Shown here: piece by piece, positions 21,182-28,183 of the stretch
Numbering within the stretch: the first letter of the stretch is position 1
Layout: each line of letters opens with the position of its first letter
Assembly (NCBI GenBank): GCA_050260275.1
Contig: JBLNBX010000240.1
Coordinates: 1-48,380 of the forward strand
Source of the DNA: DATMXS01 sp050260275
Lineage (GTDB): Bacteria > Acidobacteriota > Terriglobia > Bryobacterales > Bryobacteraceae
Direction: 5' to 3'
DNA: 48,380 bases
Notes under the pieces: generated by a model
The model's input: only the letters and a program-made list of their open reading frames with translations
Databases searched by the model: none
What the model was told of the DNA's origin: nothing
Position numbers and translations under genes: made by a program

Positions 21182-22293
21182 GCAGCGAGTTCCTCCCGGC
21201 GCTCGGTGACGAACTTCAAAACGCCGGCATCGATCTCGTATCCGAACCCGGGCTTGTCAGAGGCGACGATGGTGCCACGCGGTGTCACGTCGATAGGCGG
21301 GTAGATGATGTCACTCGTCCAGTAGCGCTTCGAAGCCGAAACATCGCCGGGGAGGACGAAGCCCGGCAGCGTGGAGAGCGCAACGTTGTGCGCGCGTCCC
21401 ACGCCGGACTCGAGCATTCCGCCGCACCAGACGGGGACCCCAGCCTTGTACGCCACGGCGTGAACGCGCCGCGCCTCGGCAAATCCGCCGACGCGCCCCA
21501 GCTTGATGTTTATGATCTTGCAGGCTCGCATCCGGATAGCCTGGTCGGCGTGGTGCGCGGTGCGAATGGACTCGTCGAGGCACAAAGGGGTTTGCAGCAT
21601 GGCTTGCAGCTCGGCATGGTCGATGATCTCGTCATGCCCGAGCGGCTGTTCCAACATCATGAGGTTGAACTCGTCGAGCCGCCGCAGGTGTTCCGCGTCC
21701 GCCAGCGTGTAGGCCGAGTTGGCATCGGCCATCAGCCGGATGCCGGGGAACCGCCGCCTGATCTCCGCGAGGACGTGAACGTCCCAGCCGGGCTTGATCT
21801 TGACCTTGATGCGCTGGTAACCGGCCGCAAGCTCGGTCTCGATCTTAGTCAGAAGGGCATCTATGGACGGCTGTATGCCTATCGAGACCCCGCAAGGAAT
21901 CTCGCGTTTGACTCCGCCTATGTGGCGCCACAGCGGCCGCTTGAACAGGCGCGCTTCGAGATCCCAGACGGCGGCTTCGATGCCGCCGCGCGCCATGCGG
22001 TGCCTCCGGATCTGCTTGAGCAGAGGCGCGGCGTCGGCAGCGGACGAAAGCTCACGGCCCAGCAGGCGTGGAGCGGCGTAGCGGAGCAGGATCAGCCACG
22101 CCGATTCGGTCCATTCCTCGTTGTAGAACGGGTGCTCGGAGGCGGTGACCTCTCCCCAGCCTGAGATGCCGTCCGCAAGTACCTCGACCAGCAGGATACG
22201 GCGCTCCGTCGTCCGGCCGAAGCTGGTCTCAAACGGCTGAACCAGAGGAAGACGGATCTGGCGCAGGCGGACGCGTTCTATCCGGAAGCTCAT
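21178..22293 (-). CDS. menC: Enolase-superfamily enzyme, o-succinylbenzoate synthase / N-acylamino acid racemase type
   Basis: A 371-residue enzyme of the muconate-lactonising subgroup. The catalytic KxK is in IKVKIKPGWD, the metal ligands are in DANSAY, EQPL and LDES, and the second lysine is in NIKLGRVGG; the closing GGMLESG loop fits MenC. The N-terminal capping domain (MSFRIERVRLRQIRLPL and ETSFGRT) is present. The enzyme would dehydrate SHCHC to o-succinylbenzoate in menaquinone synthesis; relatives of the same type racemise N-succinylamino acids, and some do both. No other men gene is adjacent, so the assignment rests on sequence alone. The gene heads a coupled unit with the EamA remnant and the MFS exporter. 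Confidence 0.75.
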   Translation of the reverse strand: MSFRIERVRLRQIRLPLVQPFETSFGRTTERRILLVEVLADGISGWGEVTASEHPFYNEEWTESAWLILLRYAAPRLLGRELSSAADAAPLLKQIRRHRMARGGIEAAVWDLEARLFKRPLWRHIGGVKREIPCGVSIGIQPSIDALLTKIETELAAGYQRIKVKIKPGWDVHVLAEIRRRFPGIRLMADANSAYTLADAEHLRRLDEFNLMMLEQPLGHDEIIDHAELQAMLQTPLCLDESIRTAHHADQAIRMRACKIINIKLGRVGGFAEARRVHAVAYKAGVPVWCGGMLESGVGRAHNVALSTLPGFVLPGDVSASKRYWTSDIIYPPIDVTPRGTIVASDKPGFGYEIDAGVLKFVTERREELAA

Positions 22294-22538
22294 AGGCCTA
22301 TCTAGCCGGCGGCCGGAGGAGGCGCCTCAGCGCGCACCACAGGCGCACACCGGGCCCTCGAGTGTTCTCCGGGAGAGGGATTTCATATACGAGTGTAGCG
22401 CGCGCTGCGGCGCTGCGCGGACCCACCACTCGGACCAAACATCAGTCGAGTACGCGGGATCCCAACTGCTGGGGATGAAGAACCGGTGCCGGAGCCGTCG
22501 CGGCCGGAGCAATTCTGCGAGACGATCCAGCTTGCGCG

Positions 22539-23414
22539 CTAACTGTTTTTCACCAGGTCCAGAAACGCCCGTGCTGCGTGGCTGAGCGCGCGGCGGGCGG
22601 GATACACCAGGCGGATCTTCCGCTCGACGTGCAGTTCCTTGACCTCAACTTCACAAAGCATTTTCTGTTGGATCTCCTGTTCCACGCACATGCGCGGCAG
22701 GAATGCCACACCCTCGTTGCGCTGCACCAGGCGGCGAATGGTTTCCACCGTCGGCATCTCCACGTCCATATTGAGCGGCACCCTGTGGCGCTGGAACTCG
22801 CGGAGCACCACTTCGCGGTACGGGGAGAGCACGTTGTGGGCAACGAACGTCTCCATGCCCAACTCGGTGATGGAGACGGACTTGCGCCTGGCAAACCTGT
22901 GCTTCGGCGAGACGACGAAGGCCAGGTGATCGATGTAGATGACGCTGCCCGCGATGCGCTCGTCCCCCGGGTCGTAGCTTATCGCGCCCAGCTCCAGTTC
23001 GCCGTCGAGCAGTTGCGTGGGGATCTTGCTCGAGAGACAGCGCTGCACCTGCACCTTCACTTTCGGGTACAGGCGGCGGTAGCGCTCGATATGTTGAAGC
23101 AGATAAAGCGAGGTGGATTCGTTTGCGCCAATCTGCAGCCGCCCCGAGGTGTTGTCGCGAAGCTCGGCGAGCGAGTTTTCGAGGTCGTCTGCGAGCAACT
23201 GGAACCGCCGCGCATAGTCGGCCACGATGCGGCCGGCGTCCGTGAGCAGCAGTTCCTTGCCGGAACGGTCAATGAGCTTTTCGCCGAGTTCGGTTTCCAG
23301 GCGCTGTATCGCCAGCGAGACGGCGGGCTGAGTTCTCAGGAGCTTCTCGGCGGCGCGGGAGAAGCTGCGCTCGTTGGCGACTGTCAGAAAACACCGCAGG
23401 AGGTAGAGTTCCAT
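22539..23414 (-). CDS. LysR-family transcriptional regulator, divergent from leuA
   Basis: A 291-residue LysR protein. The N-terminal winged helix-turn-helix (1-60) contains SFSRAAEKLLRTQPAVSLAIQRLE, the usual LTTR pattern, and the effector-binding domain follows from about residue 90 (GRLQIGANES). It is read away from leuA with a 187-base AT-rich gap that holds a perfect palindrome only 17 bases from its own ATG. LTTRs normally regulate the divergent operon and repress themselves, so this one probably controls leuABCD; the effector would be an intermediate such as isopropylmalate. This role is inferred from position. Confidence 0.92.
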   Translation of the reverse strand: MELYLLRCFLTVANERSFSRAAEKLLRTQPAVSLAIQRLETELGEKLIDRSGKELLLTDAGRIVADYARRFQLLADDLENSLAELRDNTSGRLQIGANESTSLYLLQHIERYRRLYPKVKVQVQRCLSSKIPTQLLDGELELGAISYDPGDERIAGSVIYIDHLAFVVSPKHRFARRKSVSITELGMETFVAHNVLSPYREVVLREFQRHRVPLNMDVEMPTVETIRRLVQRNEGVAFLPRMCVEQEIQQKMLCEVEVKELHVERKIRLVYPARRALSHAARAFLDLVKNS

Positions 23415-23430
23415 GGCTTCGGTGCGCCGT

Positions 23431-23450
23431 TATGCGACCCGTGTCGCATA
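23431..23450. promoter_or_regulatory. Perfect 8+8 palindrome, probable LysR operator
   Basis: Arms tatgcgac (23431-23438) and gtcgcata (23443-23450) separated by ccgt. It contains the T-N11-A spacing of LTTR boxes and lies between the LysR ATG (23414) and the leuA promoter, about 55 bases upstream of the leuA -35. That is the right distance for an LTTR activation site. Confidence 0.65.
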
Positions 23451-23504
23451 TTTGGAATACTTATGTTATCACGGGAAGTTATAAATTGCAAGAAAAATAT
23501 AAAT

Positions 23505-23533
23505 TTGCGAAATCGAGAGCTGCTTTTGATAAT
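23505..23533 (+). promoter_or_regulatory. Sigma-70-type promoter of the leu operon
   Basis: TTGCGA (23505-23510), a 17-base spacer, and GATAAT (23528-23533) in an AT-rich stretch that stands out against the surrounding GC-rich DNA. Transcription would start near 23540, about 60 bases before the leuA ATG. Confidence 0.6.
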
Positions 23534-23601
23534 TGAGTTGATGGTGGCCGGAGAAACAGGCCGTCCACCATCGCCCAGAACCAGGGCGCGGGCGGAAGGA
23601 A

Positions 23602-24771
23602 ATGGCAGATCGCGTATACATATTCGACACCACGCTCCGGGATGGCGAGCAGTCTCCCGGTTGCAGCTTGACGACACCCGAAAAACTGAGGATGGCGCGC
23701 AAGCTTGTGGACCTTGGCGTGGATTACCTCGAGGCGGGGTTCCCGATCGCCTCGGAGGGCGACTTCGAGGCTGTCGACGCGATCAGCCGCGAGTTCCCAT
23801 GGGTGAAGGTGGCGGCACTCGCCAGGGCCTGTACACTCGATGTGGAACGGGCCGCTCGCGCCCTGGAACACGCGCGGAGGCCGCGCATCCACACCTTCAT
23901 CGCGACCAGCGATATCCATCTCAAGTACAAGCTCCGCAAGACCCGCGAGCAGGTACTCGAGCAGGCAGTGAAGGCGGTGGAGCTTTGCCGGCGCTACGCG
24001 GACGACGTGGAGTTCTCCGCCGAGGACGCCACGCGCACGGACATCAATTACCTGATCGAGGTCACGAAGGCTGTCATCGCGGCGGGCGCGCGCACCGTGA
24101 ACCTGCCGGACACCGTCGGATACTCGATCCCCGAGGAGTTCGGCCGCTTCATCAAGCAGGTTGTCGACGCGGTGGGCGACTCGGCCATCATCAGCGTGCA
24201 CTGCCACAACGACCTCGGCCTCGCGACGGCGAACTCCATCGCCGGCGTCCAGGCGGGTGCGAGGCAGGTCGAGTGCACCATCAACGGCATCGGCGAGCGG
24301 GCAGGCAACTGCGCGCTCGAGGAAGTCGTCATGGCGTTCGTGACGCGCCGCGACGTTCTGCCGTTCGAGACAGGAATAGTTACGCAGCAGCTTTACCCGG
24401 CCAGCCAGCTCCTCTCGGAGCTGATCAGCTTCGGCCCGCAGCCCAACAAGGCGATCGTCGGCCGCAACGCGTTCGCTCATGAGGCGGGCATCCACCAGGA
24501 CGGCGTTCTGAAGGAGCGCACCACCTACGAGATCATGGATCCGAAGACGGTGGGCGTGCCCGAAAGCCGGCTCGTGCTGGGCAAGCACAGCGGGCGGCAC
24601 GCCATCGCTGAGCGCTGCAAGGTGCTCGGGTACAATCACCTCACGCGCGAACAGCTCGACTACGTCTACTCCCGCTTCACAGCCATCGCGGACCGCAAGA
24701 AGGGCGTGCTCGACGAAGAGATTGTCGCCATCGTGGAAGAGTGCCGCGGGCTTGCGGCCACAGCCGATTAG
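23602..24771 (+). CDS. leuA: 2-isopropylmalate synthase, short form without regulatory domain
   Basis: A 389-residue protein with the complete TIM-barrel catalytic domain: FDTTLRDGEQSPG (metal and substrate binding), the HCHNDLGLA motif with the metal-binding His residues, and NGIGERAGN. Subdomains with HEAGIHQDG and LGKHSGRHA are present, and the protein ends just after LDEEIVAIVEE. Long-form LeuA proteins are about 510-550 residues and carry a leucine-binding regulatory domain after this point; here a stop follows and the next 127 bases do not encode it. The enzyme joins acetyl-CoA to 2-oxoisovalerate, the first step of leucine synthesis. Homocitrate or citramalate synthase are sequence relatives, but leuBCD directly downstream supports LeuA. 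A GGAAGGA precedes the ATG closely. Confidence 0.9.
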   Translation: MADRVYIFDTTLRDGEQSPGCSLTTPEKLRMARKLVDLGVDYLEAGFPIASEGDFEAVDAISREFPWVKVAALARACTLDVERAARALEHARRPRIHTFIATSDIHLKYKLRKTREQVLEQAVKAVELCRRYADDVEFSAEDATRTDINYLIEVTKAVIAAGARTVNLPDTVGYSIPEEFGRFIKQVVDAVGDSAIISVHCHNDLGLATANSIAGVQAGARQVECTINGIGERAGNCALEEVVMAFVTRRDVLPFETGIVTQQLYPASQLLSELISFGPQPNKAIVGRNAFAHEAGIHQDGVLKERTTYEIMDPKTVGVPESRLVLGKHSGRHAIAERCKVLGYNHLTREQLDYVYSRFTAIADRKKGVLDEEIVAIVEECRGLAATAD

Positions 24772-24898
24772 GGGTGTGGAGCAGGCCTATGGCTTGCGGC
24801 GGCTTCCAGGGCCGCCGTTCCGCTGAGCGTAGCTCGAAACCCTTGTGTATTCCGGCCGGAGCGCGTCTCCAGTGCGCTTCCCGATATACTCGAATCTC

Positions 24899-25984
24899 AT
24901 GCATCTGAATGTCTTGGTGTTGCCCGGCGACGGCATCGGGACCGAAGTCACCCGCGAAGCCGTCCGCGTGCTCGAGCACGTAGCGAAAAAGTACGGCCAT
25001 ACGGTGCAGCTTCGCGAGGGGCTGCTCGGCGGCATCGCAATTCGCGAGGCCGGAACGCCGTTTCCGGAGGAGACGCGCTGCCTGGCGCTGGATGCGGACG
25101 CCACGCTCATGGGCGCCGTCGGTCTTCCGGAGTACGATTCCCTCCCGCCTTCCGAACGCCCCGAGGCCGGTCTGCTCGGCATCCGGAAGGCTATGGGCGT
25201 GTACGCGAACCTTCGGCCGGTGCGGGCGTGGAAGGCGCTTATCGATTCCTCGCCGCTCAAGAACGACCGCGTCGAGGGCACCGACATGATCATCGTCCGC
25301 GAGCTTACCGGCGGTATCTACTACGGCGTGCCCCGGGGCATCTCGGGCGAGATCGGCAACGAGCGTGCCGTGAACACGATGACGTACTCGCGCGCGGAGA
25401 TCATGCGCGTGGCGCGGATGGCCTTCAAGCTTGCGCGCAACCGGCGCAAGAAGGTGACCAGCGTGGACAAGTCGAACGTCCTCGAGAACTCGCAGCTCTG
25501 GCGCCGCATCGTCATCGAGGTTTCGGCCGAGTTCCCGGACGTGGAGCTGGATCATCTGCTGGTGGACAACTGCGCCATGCAGCTCGTTCTCAACCCGCGC
25601 CGCTTCGACGTGCTGCTCACCGAGAACATGTTCGGCGACATCCTGAGCGACGAGGGCGCGGTGCTGGCGGGCTCCATCGGCATGCTGTCCTCGGCATCCA
25701 TAGGCGACGTCACTCCCTCCGGCGCATACCGTGGCCTGTATGAGCCCGTGCACGGCTCGGCCCCGGACATCGCGGGCCAGAACAAGGCCAACCCGCTGGG
25801 CGCGATCGGCTCGGTGGCGGCGATGTTCGAGTACACGTTCGGCCTGAAGAAAGAAGCGGACGCCATCAGCGCAGCCATTGAGCGCGTGCTCGAGAGCGGG
25901 CGCGTGACGGCGGATTTGCGGCCGTCTGGCACGCCGGCCACGACTTCCGAGGTGGGGGACGCGGTGATAGCGGCCCTGCAATAG
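24899..25984 (+). CDS. leuB: 3-isopropylmalate dehydrogenase
   Basis: A 361-residue NAD-dependent dehydrogenase that oxidises and decarboxylates 3-isopropylmalate, third step of leucine synthesis. The ATG at 24899 is chosen over the frame's first ATG at 24845 because the protein then opens with MHLNVLVLPGDGIGTEV as in the family. The substrate loop LLGIRKAMGVYANLRPVR, the Lys in VTSVDKSNVL, and the metal-binding NMFGDILSDE are all present, as is the NAD-binding PVHGSAPDIAG. It follows leuA after 127 bases. Confidence 0.97.
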   Translation: MHLNVLVLPGDGIGTEVTREAVRVLEHVAKKYGHTVQLREGLLGGIAIREAGTPFPEETRCLALDADATLMGAVGLPEYDSLPPSERPEAGLLGIRKAMGVYANLRPVRAWKALIDSSPLKNDRVEGTDMIIVRELTGGIYYGVPRGISGEIGNERAVNTMTYSRAEIMRVARMAFKLARNRRKKVTSVDKSNVLENSQLWRRIVIEVSAEFPDVELDHLLVDNCAMQLVLNPRRFDVLLTENMFGDILSDEGAVLAGSIGMLSSASIGDVTPSGAYRGLYEPVHGSAPDIAGQNKANPLGAIGSVAAMFEYTFGLKKEADAISAAIERVLESGRVTADLRPSGTPATTSEVGDAVIAALQ

Positions 25985-26032
25985 CTACCGGGCGCCGTCA
26001 ACGGGCGGCGCTCCGCCATCGGTGTGAGATCA

Positions 26033-27439
26033 ATGTCCAAGCCACGCACAATCATCGAAAAGGTGTGGGACGCGCATGTCGTCAGCGAACGGCCCGGCGC
26101 GCCCACGCTCATCTACATCGACCTGCAGCTCGTGCACGAGGTCACCTCGCCACAGGCCTTCGCCGGCCTGCGCGAGCGCGGCCTCAAGGTGCGCCGGCCG
26201 GACCGCACGTTCGCGACGGCCGACCATAGCGTGCCTACGTACGACCGCGCGCTGCCCATCATCGACGAGATCGCGCGCAAGCAGGTGGAACAGCTCGAGA
26301 AGAACTGCCGCGAGTTCGGCATCGAGTGCCACTCCATTGGCAGCCAGTTCCAGGGCGTCGTGCACGTCATGGGACCCGAACTTGGCCTCACCCAGCCGGG
26401 CATGACCATAGTCTGCGGCGACAGCCACACGGCCACGCACGGAGCGTTTGGCGCGCTCGCCTTCGGCATCGGCACCAGCCAGGTGGAGCACGTGCTCGCC
26501 ACGCAGTGCCTGCTGCAGACGCGGCCGAAGACGTTCGAGGTTCGCGTCGATGGCGCGCTTCGCCAGGGAGTTTCAGCGAAGGACATCATCCTGGCGCTGA
26601 TTGCGAAGATCGGCGTCGGAGGCGGAACGGGCGCGGTTTTCGAGTACACCGGCGCGGCCATTCGCGCCCTCTCGATGGAGGAGCGCATGACCGTGTGCAA
26701 CATGTCCATCGAGGGCGGCGCGCGCGCGGGGCTCATCGCGCCGGACCAGACTACGTTCGACTACCTCTGCGGCCGCCCGCACGCGCCGAAAGGCGAGGCA
26801 TGGGAACGCGCTGTCGAGCGCTGGCGGGAGCTGCCCACCGATGAAGGCGCGGCGTACGACAAGTCCGTATCACTCGATGCCTCGGCGCTGGAGCCCATGA
26901 TCACTTTCGGCACGAACCCGGGCATGGCAATACCCATCACCGCCCCGGTGCCGGAGCCTTCTTCTTACTCGGATCCGATCATGCGCGAGTCGGTGGCGAA
27001 GGCGCTGGCTTACATGGCGCTCGAACCGGGCAAGCCGCTCATCGGCCATCCCGTGAACACCGTTTTCATCGGCAGTTGCACGAACGGACGCATCAGCGAC
27101 ATGCGCGCCGCCGCTTCGATTCTCAAGGGCCGCAGAGTGAACCCGAACGTGCGCACGATGATCGTGCCAGGTTCCGTTGCGGTCAAGAAACAGGCCGAGG
27201 CGGAGGGGCTCGACGCCATTTTCCGCGCGGCGGGCGCGGACTGGCGCGAGCCGGGCTGCTCAATGTGCATCGCCATGAATGGCGACATGCTTTCGCCGGG
27301 CGAGTACAGCGTGTCTACGAGCAACCGCAACTTCGAAGGCCGCCAGGGGCCCGGAGGCCGCACGTTTCTGGCGAGTCCGCTAACCGCCGCCGCGGCCGCA
27401 GTAACCGGAACCATCACCGATGTGAGGACGCTGCTATGA
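26033..27439 (+). CDS. leuC: 3-isopropylmalate dehydratase large subunit
   Basis: A 468-residue aconitase-family subunit that, with LeuD, isomerises 2- to 3-isopropylmalate. The start ATG 26033 is preceded by GTGAGA; the frame's GTG at 26024 would add three residues. The 4Fe-4S ligands are Cys349 (in GSCTNGR), Cys409 and Cys412 (in CSMC). The substrate-binding HTATHGAFGALAFGIGTS segment is present. The gene overlaps leuD by four bases (ATGA), so the two subunits are translated together. Confidence 0.97.
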   Translation: MSKPRTIIEKVWDAHVVSERPGAPTLIYIDLQLVHEVTSPQAFAGLRERGLKVRRPDRTFATADHSVPTYDRALPIIDEIARKQVEQLEKNCREFGIECHSIGSQFQGVVHVMGPELGLTQPGMTIVCGDSHTATHGAFGALAFGIGTSQVEHVLATQCLLQTRPKTFEVRVDGALRQGVSAKDIILALIAKIGVGGGTGAVFEYTGAAIRALSMEERMTVCNMSIEGGARAGLIAPDQTTFDYLCGRPHAPKGEAWERAVERWRELPTDEGAAYDKSVSLDASALEPMITFGTNPGMAIPITAPVPEPSSYSDPIMRESVAKALAYMALEPGKPLIGHPVNTVFIGSCTNGRISDMRAAASILKGRRVNPNVRTMIVPGSVAVKKQAEAEGLDAIFRAAGADWREPGCSMCIAMNGDMLSPGEYSVSTSNRNFEGRQGPGGRTFLASPLTAAAAAVTGTITDVRTLL

Positions 27440-28020
27440 AGCCGTTCACTGTTCTCGAAAGCCGGCTGGTGCCGCTCCCGATCGACAACATCGACACCGA
27501 CCAGATCATCCCGGCGCGGTTCTTGAAGACGATCTCGAAAGAAGGCTTGGGCGACCAGCTCTTCTTCGACTGGCGTTACGACGCCTCTGGCGCGCCGAAG
27601 CCGGATTTCATCCTGAACCAGCCGCGTGCGAAGGGCTGCGAGATACTGCTGGTGGGAGATAACTTCGGCTGCGGCAGTTCGCGCGAGCACGCGCCGTGGG
27701 CGCTCACGCAGTTCGGCTTCCGCGCGGTGGTATCGACGTCGTTCGCGGACATCTTCCGCGGGAACGCCTTGAAGAACTCGCTGCTGCCGGTGATCGTTCC
27801 GCGCGACGTGCATGCGAAGCTGTTCTCGCTGCCCGAGGATGCGAAGGTGCGCATCGACCTCGCCGGGCAGACGCTGACGCTTCCGGACGGCACATCGGCG
27901 CAGTTTCCGATCGACGAGTTTTCCAAGCACTGTCTGCTGAACGGCGTGGACGAACTCGGCTACATCCTGGCGCAGTCGGACGCCATCGCAGCCTTCGAAG
28001 AGCGCACCGGCCGCGTGTAG
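27436..28020 (+). CDS. leuD: 3-isopropylmalate dehydratase small subunit
   Basis: A 194-residue swivelling-domain subunit of the LeuCD isomerase. It opens with LVPLPIDNIDTDQIIPARFL, the family signature, and has the GDNFGCGSSREHAPWAL loop that completes the active site. The ATG at 27436 overlaps the leuC stop; the frame is open far upstream, but that part is a shadow of leuC. This is the last gene of the leu operon, 163 bases before the convergent end of topA. Confidence 0.97.
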   Translation: MKPFTVLESRLVPLPIDNIDTDQIIPARFLKTISKEGLGDQLFFDWRYDASGAPKPDFILNQPRAKGCEILLVGDNFGCGSSREHAPWALTQFGFRAVVSTSFADIFRGNALKNSLLPVIVPRDVHAKLFSLPEDAKVRIDLAGQTLTLPDGTSAQFPIDEFSKHCLLNGVDELGYILAQSDAIAAFEERTGRV

Positions 28021-28070
28021 CGAACGGCGGCGGAAGCAGCGTGTAGCGGGGCCGGCCGGCTCAACGCCGG

Positions 28071-28128
28071 GGCGCTGCGTGCAGCGCCGCACTGCCGGGG
28101 GGAGCGCAGCTTCCACGCGGCGCGCCGC
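28071..28128. terminator. Hairpins between the convergent leuD and topA ends
   Basis: Two strong palindromes lie between the two stop codons: ggcgctgcgtgcagcgcc (28071-28088) and gcggcgcgccgc (28117-28128). Neither is followed by a T-run, so they are not classic intrinsic terminators, but the position suggests transcript-end processing or a bidirectional stop. Confidence 0.35.
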
Positions 28129-28183
28129 CACACAAGACCTGTTCCTCTGGTGAGTGTTGGAGGTTCAGGAGATGGCACGCACC

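Noticed and set aside
22327..22512. Short minus-strand frame after the LysR gene (61 codons, TTG start)
   Set aside because: The translation contains a tryptophan-rich stretch but no recognisable domain, no Shine-Dalgarno and no good start codon.
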